Positions 32,586 to 44,363 of a stretch of DNA of 64,000 nt are shown piece after piece. The position numbers and the translations under genes are program-made. The stretch spans positions 52,713,074 through 52,777,073 of the forward strand of contig NC_087063.1 of the NCBI RefSeq assembly GCF_963678635.1, given 5' to 3'. The DNA comes from Symsagittifera roscoffensis. Taxonomy: Eukaryota; Xenacoelomorpha; Acoela; Convolutidae. Position 1 is the first letter of the stretch; every line of letters starts with the position of its first letter. Under the pieces are notes generated by a model, which saw nothing but the letters and a program-made list of their open reading frames with translations, was not told where the DNA came from and made no database searches.

Positions 32586-33336
32586 ATTATTGCGTTACTA
32601 CATGGTAAATTGGACTTTGTATAAAATTAGGTCGTGAACTTGTAAAATTTGTGAGTGTTAAATTTCTAAAATTTCGTGGTACTAGTGATAATGGGTGATT
32701 ATGATGTAAACTTGGTAATTTTGGTGCTGTGGGTGATGCGTTTGTTTTGTGTTGTGATTCGTCAAATCTGTTTGGTGTAGTTGATATTTTTGTATTATAC
32801 TCTTTTATTTGTGCATCTGAAAGTATTTTGTTTTTTGAGGTAGAAAAAATTCCCAAAAATCCTGCAAAAAGTATACGTGCTACGCTTGCTTGTCTGTTTA
32901 CTTGTGTATGTATTGCGCATGTGTGTTAGTTTCCTTTCAATAGAGAGAAAAAAATCCGATACAATTAAACATTGCGTATAATATAGTCAATCTTTCTAAG
33001 ATGTAAAAGGGCCATCCTAGCAAGGCAAAATGTTCGTTTTTTAGGTTTACAAAACTAAAAATTTTAATTGGTGATATATCCTGTGGTCGATATTTTTCGC
33101 CATTTAAATAAAGGAAATCTTTGGTATCTTTAAAATATCCGATGTAATCTTGTGCGTAAATGTCTGAAAATTCTGCTGTTTCTGCAAGTTTGCGTAAATT
33201 CTGATATATTGATTGTCGTTGTACTGTGTCCATTTTTGTGAGTAGTTCTTGAAAACTTTGTCTAAGAATGTGATGTTGTATGTCTGATTTTGAGTAGATT
33301 CCCATCGATTGTAAATCCATATTTGGGTTGCGGGCA
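32586..33336 (-). pseudogene. env: Envelope glycoprotein, stem, membrane anchor and tail, copy 2
   Basis: Frame 33320-32937 starts MDLQSMGIYSKSDIQHHILR and contains LRKLAETAEFSDIYAQDYIG and then a hydrophobic run (ERLTILYAMFNCIGFF). After a shift, 32856-32587 begins MGIFSTSKNKILSDAQIKEY and is polar and His/Asn/Pro-rich. This is the membrane-proximal helix, anchor and inner tail. It matches 5358-4627 in copy 1 and 49400-48813 in the third copy. Confidence 0.6.
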
Positions 33337-34217
33337 ATAGCTGAATTACTTTCGGGTGAAAATTTTTTTTAATGGTTGCAATAGTGTTGGATATGGTGTG
33401 AGTAGCTAGTATTTGTCTTCGTCGGGGTTTAATTGTAAAACATTGCGGCTATTTTTTGATCCACATGGGACTGCTGTATCCCAAAAGTAAGTTCTTTGTG
33501 AAAGTGTATCAACAAAATGTACTTTATTTTTGTAGAATATTGGAAGTCTTCTATGAGGTGATACTTTTTGGTACAAATGTAAAACCATAAACTGTTTATT
33601 CAAAATCAAGGAAAATTGATCCATTTCCGGATAATAAATATCCTGCATATCGTATTTTTAGAACTGCTAGTGCGAGTGATTGTAGAAACTGCGTTCTTTC
33701 GAGTTCACATATTTGGTGTAGTGTTTCTAGTTGTGATAGTGACATTTCTTGAAAAATTCTACTTATCGTGTAATCTAATTTCATGTCTAAGTGTATGTCA
33801 TAATGGATTGCGCCAAAGTATAAATTGTTCATGAGTGATAGATCTTGTAAACGTGTACTTTCTGTATCTCGTGGTTTTAGCTTTCCACCGGTTCTTCCTG
33901 CGTTTTTTTGAAATTTTACTGAAACGTATCAATTCTCATCAGTATATGAGTGAGATGTAGCCAATTGGTGTATAATTTTTTTTACCTGTCTTCATGAAGA
34001 AAAGTTTTCGGATTGGACAAGATTTTCTGAATATTGTGTTTTGTAAAGTGGTTTGTTGTATTTGCATGCGAGTTCTGTTTCTGGGTATATTTGGAAATGA
34101 GTTAATTTATTCTCTATATTGTGGATGTTTCTAAATTTTTGATTACTTTTTTCTAATTTGGTTAAGATTTGCATCTTCATTTAAGGTTGATTCAATAAAA
34201 TATTTTTGGTAAAATTT
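33337..34217 (-). pseudogene. env: Envelope glycoprotein, middle of the ectodomain, copy 2
   Basis: Frames 34180-33992 (TELACKYNKPLYKTQYSENL), 33832-33596 (LETLHQICELERTQFLQSLA, then YAGYLLSGNGS) and 33648-33406 (FWDTAVPCGSKNSRNVLQLN). A Cys-containing, moderately hydrophobic ectodomain segment. The third copy keeps the same blocks (DTAVPCGSENSHYVVQLN in 49813-49505). Copy 1 lacks all of this because of its inverted-repeat arm. The CELER helix followed by YAGYLL resembles the central region of chuvirus-like glycoproteins; that is inference. Confidence 0.6.
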
Positions 34218-35090
34218 AACCATCCTAGCGTGTATTTTTGCTGTTTGAAAAATTGTGCAGGTTTCATCGCGAAACCAAACAATGGTTGCTTGTGTGCGTG
34301 GTGTAGGATCGCAATATCCTTGGTTGTTTGTGCAAGGGAGTCTGATTCCTTGATAAAGTACTGAGTCATCTTCTAAGTCGCGTGTAAGTTGTACTTTTTC
34401 AAGTTGTTTTTTCCAATCGAAAAACATTATTTCTTGGTATCCTTTATTTTTGTATCTGCTTTGCAGTTTGAGCCGTTATTTATTCCAATGTGTGGTATCC
34501 AATTTTTATCATGAAGATCGTATGTCAACCTTCCATGTGCTCCATGGAAGTGAAATTTTGTATCCAGTCGTATATGACCTTGGGGTTTTTCAAGTTCGGC
34601 TTGATGTGCTAAGTCTGGAAAAACTCGAAAAAAGTTTTCTGTTTGTGCCTTTTTTTGGTGTGAGGTTTACTCTTTTTAGTTCGTTTTTACAGTCTTCAGG
34701 GCTGAGGTGTAACAATCTTTCGATGTTACTTTGGTAGAAAGATTCGTTGTCTTATCTGTTTTTATTACCATTTGAGACTTGTGAACAATGCACTTTCTTT
34801 TTGGGAAGTGTTGCTGTGAATTTGTTTCCTGTTAGTGTTGTCGCTCGGGCTTTTGAGTATAACGTAGCTATTATATTTTTGGTTTCAAGAGCTTGTGGTT
34901 CGGATTCACATTGTGTTTCTTGATTCATAGCTTATTTATGTAATGTTTTTTCTTCGTTTTCTTCACAATCGTAGTGTGTTATTAGTAAACCCTGAGGTCC
35001 TGTGCGAGGAGAAGGATTTTGATTTGGTTCGGAAAAAATAAGAAAAAGAAGATGTTGAAAAGTGAATATCTTTAGAATATACATGTGTAT
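34218..35090 (-). pseudogene. env: Envelope glycoprotein, signal peptide and N-terminal ectodomain, copy 2
   Basis: From an ATG near 35082 the minus strand reads MYILKIFTFQHLLFLIFSEP, a signal peptide, then LLITHYDCEENEEKTLHK, a TAA stop, and AMNQETQ. Frame 34427-34143 gives RLPCTNNQGYCDPTPRTQAT and ETCTIFQTAKIHARMVKF. It equals 8459-7608 in copy 1. An in-frame stop and shifts prevent a full protein. Confidence 0.6.
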
Positions 35091-35099
35091 GATAATCCT

Positions 35100-36361
35100 G
35101 AATATGGTTTATAAAAAATTATATATCCGATTGTCTTTGTAATATATCTATGGTATTTATAAATGATTTCTGTTGTTATAAATGGAGGAGGTAAATATTG
35201 AGCTGTTATATTTGGAGGAGCAATAATTTCGCATTTTAGTGTGAGACTATTTTGTTGAAGTATTTGGATGTTATGTCCTTGTATATCTTTGTGGATACCT
35301 TGTCTATATTGTAATCTATTTAGTGGCCAGTTGTGTAGTCTGCTATTTTCTTGATGTTGACCGAATATTAGTGGAGGTGCTACGAATTTATTCCAATCTA
35401 ATCGTAAGGGTATAGTATTAGATGATTGTTCCTGATATCTTGAATCAAGATGTGTAGAAAAATTTATGGGAAAACTGTTAGTGATATTTGACTTAGAGAA
35501 GTTGTAGAAGGAAGGGAATGTTGACAGTGTTTTGTCAGATGAAACGTCAATTGAGTCGTTTACTAAATTTGGTTCACCTTGAGTGTAGGTGTGCTTTACC
35601 CAATATGGAAGACGTTCTGTATTTGCTGGGGGATTAAAAGCGTTTTCTCGAATTTGTTCTGATGTGGGAGTTGAACTTTGGAAATCTGATTGAATATTTG
35701 ATGTGCTTTGTTGTGAAGCAGTTGGGGGAGTATTTGGTAATAGGCTACTAGAAAGATCTAAAGGATTTGGTGTTGGTGACTGAGGTATTTTAAAATGAAC
35801 TCTGGGAATTTAAAAATTTCTGTTTCGTCCTGGATGTATAATTTGTCTATTTATTTCCAGTGTAATTTGGTTTTGGCTAAAGTTTCTTACTCTGTTAAGA
35901 TCTCGTTGTAGAGGTGGGTGTATGTTATATGTTGGTTCGTATTGTGGTTCGCTTAAAGGTGCTTGGTGAACAACTGGTTCTAATGCTTCGGATAATCGTG
36001 CATGTCTTTCTTCAAAAGAATTTTGGTTGTCTTGGAAAGAAATGTGTGTGGATGATTGGGGATTTTGGGTATTTGTAGGTGTTGTTGGGTTCTCTTGGAA
36101 AGTTGTCGGTGGGGACTGGTTTGAGGGTTGTTGATTAGCAATTTTGGAGAAATTTTCAGTATTGATTTTTTTATGATGAAATTTTTGTTTACTATAGTAA
36201 TCTTCAAAAAAAAAAAGAAATTGAAGAATGGTTCCTAATGCGAATGTGATGATTGCCTTTTTTATAGATTGCATATTGTCATTATGATCGATGTTCAAAA
36301 ATGTTAGAAAATTTATGAATAGTAGAAAAACATCGGTTCTACTAAATAGGTTTCGAAACAT
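35100..36361 (-). pseudogene. Membrane/Pro-rich ORF between pol and env, copy 2
   Basis: Frame 36361-35810 (183 residues) starts MFRNLFSRTDVFLLFINFLT, with a hydrophobic segment at residues 10-22 and another at about 38-53 (ITFALGTILQFLFFF). A K/H-rich stretch follows, then a P/T/N/Q-rich region (PSNQSPPTTFQENPTTPTNT). Reading continues to about 35100 in other frames with many Pro and Ser. Counterparts lie at 9849-8530 and, more decayed, 52500-51250. Function unknown; membrane association is inferred from hydrophobicity only. Confidence 0.5.
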
Positions 36362-37430
36362 TTAATTATTTATTGAACTTTCGTACCTGAGGAGGTTATC
36401 AAGGATTTTCGAAAGGTATGTATTTTCGAAAGGTAATACTTCGATTAGGGAATAAAAAATTTAAAAAAAGTTGCAAAAATTCTTAAGAGAACTATTAAAG
36501 TTTCTAAAGTATCAGCTAAAAAAATTATGAAAAATTTTAGAAAGTTTGAAAGTTTTATGAGAAAGATTGAAAATAGTTGGTTAAGTTTGTCGACCGTCGC
36601 AGAAAGAAGCATTTAAAAAATGATTCGTTTTGTCGAATCTTTTTTAATTTTTCGAGAATAAATTCGAGTGTGGTCGGATTATTTTTTAATTTTTGACAAT
36701 TGGGATGGGTTTTGTCAACTATTGTTGAGGGGTTGTTTTGTTTTGTCGGGGAGATCTTCTTGGTTTTGTTTATATTTATGGAATGATTGGGTTTATCTAA
36801 GAAGTAATTGTACTTCAGGCTAATTGATCATGTGCTATTTGTTTTTTAGGCTATTTAAATATTTTTGCTTGGAGGGTTGTTGAGGTCTAGATTGGGAAAC
36901 GATTGTTGATCTTTATACTAATTGATAGGGAAGGGTTGTAATATTGAGTTTGTGTTTATTTTAGTTGTCAATTTGTAGCGGTTTGCTTATTTTTGACCTG
37001 GAGGTTTTGAAGTTATACTTGGAGGTGAAAATTTGTCGGCTAATAAAGTCGTGTTATTATAAAAGAAGTGATAATTCAGAATGATATCTATTGGCTGATT
37101 TTGAACTAGATTTGTTTTTCAGCATGTTATTTTGAGAATGCATTTGTTCAAAATGATTAAAAAGAAGGTGAAAACGTGAACTAAATTTAAAGTTGTTTTT
37201 GAAATTGAACTTTCTTCAATATTTTAGATTGTGGAATGAAGTTTCTATAGTTTTTTCGTGGCTGACTTCTAAGTCGTGATAATTCTCTATGTTCAGATTT
37301 CTCTTGTTGATTCTGTGGTAGAATTTTTTCTGTCATTTTCCTATTTTTTCTTTCTTTTTAAGAAATTTTTGTCTCTGGTTTAGGAGATCTTTTTGTTGGG
37401 CTGACTTTGAATTCAAATGTTTGTCAGCGT
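36362..37430 (-). other. Gap between pol and the membrane ORF, copy 2
   Basis: No frame on the minus strand. Homologous to 9850-10800 of copy 1 and present there a second time inverted. Conserved blocks around 37255-37330 suggest a cis-acting role, but composition alone may explain part of it. Confidence 0.4.
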
Positions 37431-38730
37431 TTTAATTTTGTGTATATTTATGATATGTTTTGAACAATTTTTAAACCTGTGAAAGAATATAATTGAGTTA
37501 ATTCACGGAATGCGTATTCTTTTGGATAATAGGGTGGTAGAATATTTCGATGCTGAACACTTTCTTTCTTACTTGAGTCAGTAAGTTTGTATGTTACATC
37601 AGTGGGTTTATCAATTATTTGATATGGTCCTTTTCGGAGTGGTTGTAATTTTTTGTAAATTAGTTTTTGTGTTGTGAAGTTTGGAATTAAAACAAATGTT
37701 CTGATTTTTGATCTGTTGCTGGTTTGAAGCGTGAATTGATTTGATTATTTATGTTTTGTGTTTGTAACAATTTTTTTTTTGATAAATTTAATTGTGTTTT
37801 TTATCTCTATTTACAATCCATTCAGTGTGTGTACCGGAAGCTAATTTTAAAATTGTGGATGATGAAAGTGGTCTTCATCATGGCTATGTAGTGGTAAGTT
37901 GTAAAATATTGAATTTTTGTTGGTTGACAATAGCCTTGTGCATTTTTATGGGCGTTTGCTGTAAACATTATCGGTTTTCGTGGTTTTTAGTTAAATACAA
38001 TTTCATATGGTGACTGACATTCCTAGTTTTGTTGTAATTTGTGAATTATAGGCTAATGGAAATAATTTGACATCTGTTGAACATTCGGTGTATCGTGTAT
38101 CATTTCCATTAATGATGCATCTGAGTATTCTTGTAATGAACGGTTTCTTACCTTCGACGAATCCATTTGTCCAAAGTGCATGAGATGTACGTGGTTTGAG
38201 TTTATTATTATATAAGTGGCATAATGTGATATTTTCGTTATTAAAAAATCCAGTGCCATTGTCCGTAACTAGTGTTTCGGGTAATCCGATTTTAGCTATC
38301 TAGTGTTCGTAGAGTGTTGTATATGCATAACAAGCATTACAATGGGCTACTGGGTTGAGTGCAACATAGTGCGTAAATGCATCAACAATAACCATTATAT
38401 ATGAGTTTCCTTCTGAGAATTGTGAAATTGGTCATTTTGTGTCAAATGAGATTCTATGATTAAAAATAGACTTTTTCCTTTAAAATCTTGTTTTTCTGCA
38501 ATTTATTTTTGATTTGGGTAGAGTTTATTTAATTGGCATATTAAACAATCGTTGCATGATACTTTAATCCAAATTGGTGCATTTGGGAAATAAAATTTCT
38601 AGATAAAGTTAGATTATGTCTTTTCTGATCCTGAATGTCCTTTAGTATGTAGGGTAAGTGAATTATTGAATGCTATTAACATGACACTTGAAGGTAGACA
38701 AGGTACTTTAAAATCAGGTGTTTGATATTC
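37431..38730 (-). pseudogene. pol: Integrase region of pol, copy 2
   Basis: The catalytic triad is readable in separate frames: IMVIVDAFT near 38385, LVTDNGTG near 38265, and FVEG with Glu near 38155. The C-terminal part overlaps the plus frame 37792-38013, which is a by-product. Zinc-binding residues are decayed at 38530-38700. Frame 38259-38053 covers the core only in a shifted reading. Non-functional. Confidence 0.65.
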
Positions 38731-39746
38731 TAAAATATCTGTGTTTTAATTTATAGTGGTTTCTATCATAAGTATCTAAGAAGGGGTTTGTTTCGTAAGA
38801 TTGTGGTATCAGCTTTGGTTGGTTTAGTTTTTTATTTGTGCCATGATTTTAGTTGTCTGATCACTGGGTCGAGGTTTTGATATTTTCGTAAGAATTGTAG
38901 TGTAATTTTTTCTGTTGTTGGTAGGTAAATGTTTTCTATTTCTAACTTTGATAAGGGTATTGTGTCAAGTGGGTCATGAAGATTAAAATCTTGATTTATT
39001 GTGGATTTTGAATCATTTGGTAACGGTCCTGATAAATTTATTGTATCAGTTAGGTTTTCTTTTTCTATTAATTGCAATGGGTCTTTTTTATGTGGTTGTT
39101 GTTTAATTTGTTTTGTTGAGTATTATGTTTGATCCAATGTGAATATGGAATCGGCTTAAATGTAGATGTATTTAGTAAATTAACTTCATAGTGGTTGTTT
39201 TGACAATCTAAATGTAGTGGAAAATAATGTAGATTGTTTATTTGTGATTGATCTATCTCAGTTTTCACTTTCCATCTTTTACATTCCAATCGTGGTGAAC
39301 TTTCATCTTTAGCAAGATATAATTTCAGATTTTGTGGTATTTCAACTGTTGTTTTTCTTGTTAGTAGTTCAGGTGGTGTATTTCTACTAAGAGTATGAGG
39401 TCGTGCAATTTTTTTTCCTGCTGTTCATTCTATGTGTAAGTTTGGAAATTTCATTAAAATTAAATGAAATCTGTAAACTCGATGGTTTGGATTTGATTTT
39501 TGTGTAAAACGAAATATAATTGGTTTGTGATCCGTAAAAAGAACTGTTGGATCTTTTGATCCAAGTGTCAGAAATTCATATTCTGTTAGAGTATATTTGA
39601 TAGCTGTGCATTCTCTCATAAGAGTTGAAAGTCGTAATTCAGCTTGTGTGAATAGGCAAAAATTTGCTGATATGAGATTCATTTTATTCGTTCCATTGTG
39701 AGATTGTAGTAATGCTGCACTGATGGCAAAATTTGAAGCATCGCAT
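38731..39746 (-). pseudogene. pol: RNase H and connection region, copy 2
   Basis: Frame 39682-39425 holds AELRLSTLMRECTAIKYTL and LFTDHKPIIFRFTQKSNPN, the Glu and Asp strands of RNase H. Frames 39289-39068 (DQSQINNLHYFPLHLDCQNN) and 39077-38832 (DPLDTIPLSKLEIENIYLPT) form the connection to integrase, better kept than in copy 1. The first RNase H Asp segment ends at the RT deletion junction. Confidence 0.7.
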
Positions 39747-40545
39747 TAATCGTCGGGATTGTTCATCCAGTGGCATTTGATTACATGCACTATTCATGTC
39801 TGCGGTTGTGAAGTATTTACCGTTTATTTTTGTTAGAATTACTTCAATTGGTTCTATAGGCCAATTACTTTTATATTCATCAATGAGTGAATTGAGATTT
39901 CTAGCGTCTAGAACTATTTTATTGATTCTCCTCTGGCTGCAATAATAACAGGGTTCATAAAAGTGTTTCCTTCTGGCTGTTTTTTTTATTTACTGGAGAT
40001 ATGATTTAATATTGTTCTAGAATGTCAAGTAATCTATTAACTTTGTCATGTAAGTGGATTGGTACTTTGCTTGCTCTTTGTTTTTTGAAAACTGCATCAG
40101 GTTTCAATGGTAGATGTAGTGGTGAAATTATTTTTCCAACGTCAAATTTAGATGTGGCATAAACTGTTGGGTATCTTAATAGTAAATCGGCTAATTTTTC
40201 AAATTCATTCTGTGTTATTTGAGAGTGTGGAAAATTGAACATTGTCAAGAATTTTTGTTGTTCTTCTGTATAGTGTGATATTTTGAATGTTGGTTTTAAA
40301 TAAAGTGTTTTTGTGAAATAGTCTGTATTTCTTTTTTGTTGTTTATTATTTTATTTATTGATAATTCTTCGTCAAGAATTGTTGATTGACAAACTTCTAA
40401 ATGTTGTAATATATTATTCACTCTATATGCTACTTCTTGTGTACGAGAAGCTGTTGCATTAGTTTTACAATATCCTTGGAGTCCTAGAGGTAGGGTTTTT
40501 TATATGGTGAATTTTTGTATACATGTAGAGAAACAATGTCAGTTT
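39747..40545 (-). pseudogene. pol: Reverse transcriptase remnant with deleted core, copy 2
   Basis: Frame 40248-40006 keeps the N-terminal part (PHSQITQNEFEKLADLLLRY and KVPIHLHDKVNRLLDILEQY). Codons for the first catalytic Asp motif remain near 39810. Immediately after MPLDEQSRR-type codons the sequence jumps to the RNase H segment (AAGCATCGCAT next to TAATCGTCGGG). This removes about 580 bp that in copy 1 carry YLDD and the thumb. RT activity is impossible. Confidence 0.8.
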
Positions 40546-41460
40546 TTCATCTATTTTATGGATGAAATTGTTTCTCTAAAAAGTTTGTGAACTGGTCTAG
40601 ATTCAAGGTCAGACATATAGAAGTGTTGTCTGTTTTGATTTTTGTCATATTGATAAACTTGTTTGATCGGGAATTTAAAAATGTATCCTGAGAGTGGTTT
40701 AAGATCTTTTCTTTCTTTATTATAATTAAGGTAAAATTTTGAGAACAATGGTGGTTGTTTGTTCATTCTGTGGAAGAATGTAAGAGCGGTGTTATGCATT
40801 CTTGTATAATTATCTTTTAAATTTATTTTGCTGTCTAATATAAATATAGTTGGTATGTATTTATTTGGTATGATGAATGGTATTCCAATGATATTGTGTT
40901 TTAAATCTGTGATGTGCAAGGTTTGCTTAAACGGTTTATTTAAGAGATTGTTTTGTTCCATTGTTTTAGTGGGAACAAGAAAAAATTGTTTTTTTCCTTA
41001 GTCTGTTAAGTTTGATACTTGTGCTGTTGCCACTCTACTGGCCATTTTCAAAGGTATTAGTTTTGAATGTAAAATTTTGACTTCATTCCAGGTTGAAATA
41101 TTAATAATATTTGATTCTGCTCCAGAGTCTATCAAAAAATCTATTTCAAGGTCTGAAGGTTGAAATTCTTTACTTTGTTTTTCTTGGTTTTCTTGGTGGT
41201 TCTTCTGGTACATTTTGGTAATTGTGATTTGTACTAGAACATGGTACTTGTTCTTTTTTAGGTTCGTGTAATGTCGTTGCTTCGTTTGCTTCTTGCTTTA
41301 TTGGTATGTTATTACTTCGAGATTTAGTGTAATGATCTAAAAGAAGTTCCAATTGATTTCCATAGACATGTGATTGAAATGGTTGTTCATACGTAACAGT
41401 TTCATAGTCATTTTCAACTTTTATCATGTTGACTGAGATTGCATTTTCTGTATCGTTTTC
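40546..41460 (-). pseudogene. pol: Protease and linker, copy 2
   Basis: Frame 41213-40998 contains LEIDFLIDSGAESNIINIST, the retropepsin DSG box in an unbroken local context. The upstream acidic part is 41427-41170 (MIKVENDYETVTYEQPFQSH). The linker 40961-40551 is one frame of 136 residues (FKQTLHITDLKHNIIGIPFI). Small shifts separate the three. Confidence 0.7.
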
Positions 41461-42462
41461 ACTGTCTGTAGCTTCGCAATTGATGTGATTTAATTGTTAT
41501 TCAGTATTTTTTGTATTATCAATACCAGGGGGTTCTGAATTGGTTTCTTCAGTTGTTTGTACTTGATTTATTTGTCTTTGATGTTTTGGTGTATTGCTTC
41601 TATATTTGTTTTGAGAATCGGAATAACGTGTATTATTCCTATGAGGTGATTGAGAGTAGTTTCTTTGTCTATTGTTATAATTTGAGTTCCTAGTTTGTGA
41701 GTTATCTCGTGATCTATTCTGATAATTGTTGTTGTTAGATCTTTGGTTATTTGATCTGTCGTTTGAATAATATCGTGATCTATTGTTTTGATATCGTTGA
41801 TTTCGATTATTTTAGTAGCTTCTATTCCTATTGTTGGCATGATTTCTATGTCCATTGTACGATGAGCTTCTTGATATATCATTGGAATAGTGTCTATTCC
41901 TAGAGTGTGAATGGAAACGGGTATCAAACGAATAATCTGGTCTGTTTGAGTGTGAATAATTATTTGGATACTGAGTATTTTGACTATTTGATCGACTATA
42001 TCTGATTTGTGAGAAATTACGTGAATTTTTTTGATCTGGTGATCTGCCTCTGTAATTAGACTTATAAGGTGATTGATTTCTTGAATAATTTGAACTGTTT
42101 GGAAGTGGTTTTCCACAACTATTTTTACTGTGAATGTTACTATTTGGTAAATTTTGGTATTTTTTCATGTATTGATAGAATGATTTGTTTGGTTCTTTGT
42201 ACTTTTGTGGTTTATTCTGGTTGTCTTGTTGTTTTTGTCTGCATTCAGCAATGCTATGACCGTAACTTTGGCAATAGTTACATAATTTTTGGAATGATGG
42301 TTTACATTTAAAATTTGGGGTTTTCTCGTACATATTCAAAATTTCAGTCATTTTTTTGATGAAATCTATAACTGAGTTGTGTATAAAATTTATTTGTGTT
42401 GTAGTGGTTTGATTATTATTAACATATTGTAGTTTGAAATTTTCTGTTCCTTCTAGTTTCAT
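41461..42462 (-). pseudogene. gag: Gag nucleocapsid with intact CCHC knuckle, copy 2
   Basis: Frame 42462-41812 (216 residues) starts MKLEGTENFKLQYVNNNQTT and contains CNYCQSYGHSIAECRQKQ, spacing C-x2-C-x4-H-x4-C. An R/N/S/Y-rich tail (RNSRNFSQIRYSRSNSQNTQ) follows. The overlapping 182-codon Ile-rich frame (42116-41568) is a shifted reading of the same short repeats. RNA binding is the known role of such knuckles. Confidence 0.75.
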
Positions 42463-42554
42463 AGTGATTTCTGCTTGTTCTAGTTTACCAACTAGTTTTC
42501 TAAAACCTAAATCTGGTTCTCGGGTTGAGGAAGGATGTAATGCTCTCTTTTTAA

Positions 42555-43200
42555 TTACTTTTTTCGTAATTGAGGTGTTAGATTCATCATTAAAATCTCT
42601 GTAATTTTTATTTTTTTATAATTATGATTTTTAAGTGAAAATGCTTTTCGGAATAGCGTTTCGATCCTTACTGCTAGTTGTTGGATCGTTTCGTTTGGTA
42701 GCCTACGATTTTCATGGCATAGGACTCTATGATGTTGTTTGTTCCTTTCTGAATCAAACAGTTTTGAAAATTCTTGTGTGAAACTCCTGTGTGAATCTGA
42801 TTTTTTATCTATAGGTAAAACTGAAATCATTTTTGAGCTGCGCCATCAAGTGTGGTTTGCATTAACGCTGTGCGTCAATGTATCCAATTTTGGTTAAGTG
42901 GTGTATTTTTTGGTTCAGGTCCTATATTTAAGATTAGATTTGCTGTGACTGCATTTAAATAATCTTCTACAGAATATTCAGGTTGGGTACCTATGAATAC
43001 CATTAAAGGTTTGTTTGATGTTATTGACGATCCACCCATTAGGTATGGATTCATAGTCATTTGAAGTGATTCTGCGGCATTTGGCATTTGTGAAGAATTT
43101 GTGAGATGACTCTTTGTTATTTCATGCTTTTGTAAGTAATAGGGTAGCGGATTTCATTTTGCATTTGCGTTGGTTGATAAGAATCTGCACTAACTGGGTT
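42555..43200 (-). pseudogene. gag: Gag capsid domain, copy 2
   Basis: Frames 43087-42875 (PYLMGGSSITSNKPLMVFIG and PEYSVEDYLNAVTANLILNI) and 42830-42555 (RRLPNETIQQLAVRIETLFR and TEILMMNLTPQLRKK). They match copy 1 at 17043-16508. A frameshift lies near 42850 at DGAAQK codons. Confidence 0.7.
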
Positions 43201-43551
43201 TTGTGAATAAAAATTTTTAATTTGAGTTGATAGATCTTGTCTAGGTTGTCGCATATGGTAAATCATGCTAAGATTTTTTGCAAATCGTTTTTAATTATAT
43301 GAAACTTCGTTACTGGTTAAATTTTCACGGATTGTATTTAAAAATCCGGAGAATATTGCAATTTCATGTCTTACAGCTGTGTGTCTAGATGTTTGAACTG
43401 GTGAAATTCCTTGAGATTCTGTTTTTTTCTAGTATAGATAGATAACTATAGATTATTGAAAATACATAATTAGTGAATAGTGAATTCGCTCTTTGTGTGT
43501 TTTAATGTTGTATGTTTTTTTGTATTCTGTGAGTACTTTGAAAATTCTATA
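43201..43551 (-). pseudogene. End of the N-terminal Gag-like ORF, copy 2
   Basis: Matches 18180-18470 of copy 1 with frameshifts; the rest runs into the gap. Compared with copy 1, the Gln/Pro-rich linker is almost gone, leaving about 100 bp. Confidence 0.45.
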
Positions 43552-43751
43552 NNNNNNNNNNNNNNNNNNNNNNNNNNNNNNNNNNNNNNNNNNNNNNNNN
43601 NNNNNNNNNNNNNNNNNNNNNNNNNNNNNNNNNNNNNNNNNNNNNNNNNNNNNNNNNNNNNNNNNNNNNNNNNNNNNNNNNNNNNNNNNNNNNNNNNNNN
43701 NNNNNNNNNNNNNNNNNNNNNNNNNNNNNNNNNNNNNNNNNNNNNNNNNNN
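43552..43751. other. Assembly gap of 200 N
   Basis: Exactly 200 N. The left flank aligns with copy 1 near 18472 and the right flank near 19938, so about 1.45 kb is expected here. The number 200 is probably a placeholder. Missing are the N-terminal Gag-like start, the overlapping leader ORF and part of the leader. Confidence 0.9.
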
Positions 43752-44331
43752 TTGATGTTAGTAGATTTATCATTCGCTGTTATGTTTTAGGTGATGAAGC
43801 TGAGATGAAGAGAATATTCATATATACTAACAATTTGTGTTCATACCAACTAAATTTCACAATTTTATTTCCAATAAATTTTTTTTCCAGATAACTTTCA
43901 AATTTACTGCAGATTTTTAAAGAGAACGACTAGAGATGTTTTCATCAGTCGTTTTTGTACAATAATAAACTTAGCGCCTGTAATTGACGTTGAAGAATAT
44001 CCTTCAAAGATATTATGTTTGCAAATGAAAATCTAAATTCAATGCGAATAAAATTCTAAATATAAAAGTTTGTGTTGGCTTTTGCCGTACGATCATGAAA
44101 CTTAATAGTAAGTTCCTTTGTAGTCGTATACCGTCTCTTATCCGAGGTCTTTTTTTATACCGGGTAGTTCTCGTTTTGTTCGGAATAATGGCTCTGATCT
44201 ATTGAGTCTTAGAGACATTTTAATTAAATTTTTGTCATGTATCATTTTTGGAAATGTTTTTTTTTGTCTAAGTCTAACCTCTTTGGTTAGTTCTAAGCTA
44301 CTTTGTTTTTTAAGATCTTGCTCGACACTTT
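43752..44331 (-). other. 5' leader of copy 2 (partial)
   Basis: Aligns with 19938-20518 of copy 1. Blocks such as GTTTGTGTTGGCTTTTGCCG are conserved. No gene. Confidence 0.5.
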
Positions 44332-44342
44332 TGGTCGCACCA
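44332..44342 (-). promoter_or_regulatory. Primer binding site, copy 2
   Basis: The minus strand reads TGGTGCGACCA, identical to copy 1, with the same two-base spacer to the LTR end. Confidence 0.65.
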
Positions 44343-44344
44343 GA

Positions 44345-44363
44345 TGAGTTGGATCTGGTTCCA
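44345..44363 (-). repeat. 5' LTR of copy 2 reduced to 19 bp
   Basis: Only TGAGTTGGATCTGGTTCCA is left: the first 13 and last 6 bases of the LTR in element sense, with about 360 bp missing between. It sits precisely between the primer binding site and the CCAT duplication. Promoter sequences are therefore gone. Confidence 0.75.

Larger units (their letters stand above)
27619..44363 (-). mobile_element. Giant env-bearing Ty3/gypsy-like LTR retrotransposon, copy 2
   Basis: Same gene order and orientation as copy 1, at roughly 80 percent identity by eye in coding parts, and framed by CCAT duplications. It keeps a complete env layout, which copy 1 lost. It differs by a 1.28 kb tandem duplication at the 3' end, a deletion of about 580 bp in RT, a shortened Gag linker, a 5' LTR reduced to 19 bp, and a 200-N gap where copy 1 has about 1.4 kb. 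Frameshifts and stops are frequent. It cannot replicate alone. Confidence 0.85.

Noticed and set aside
43453-43894. Three frames running through the N gap
   Set aside because: They exist only because N codons cannot be stops.
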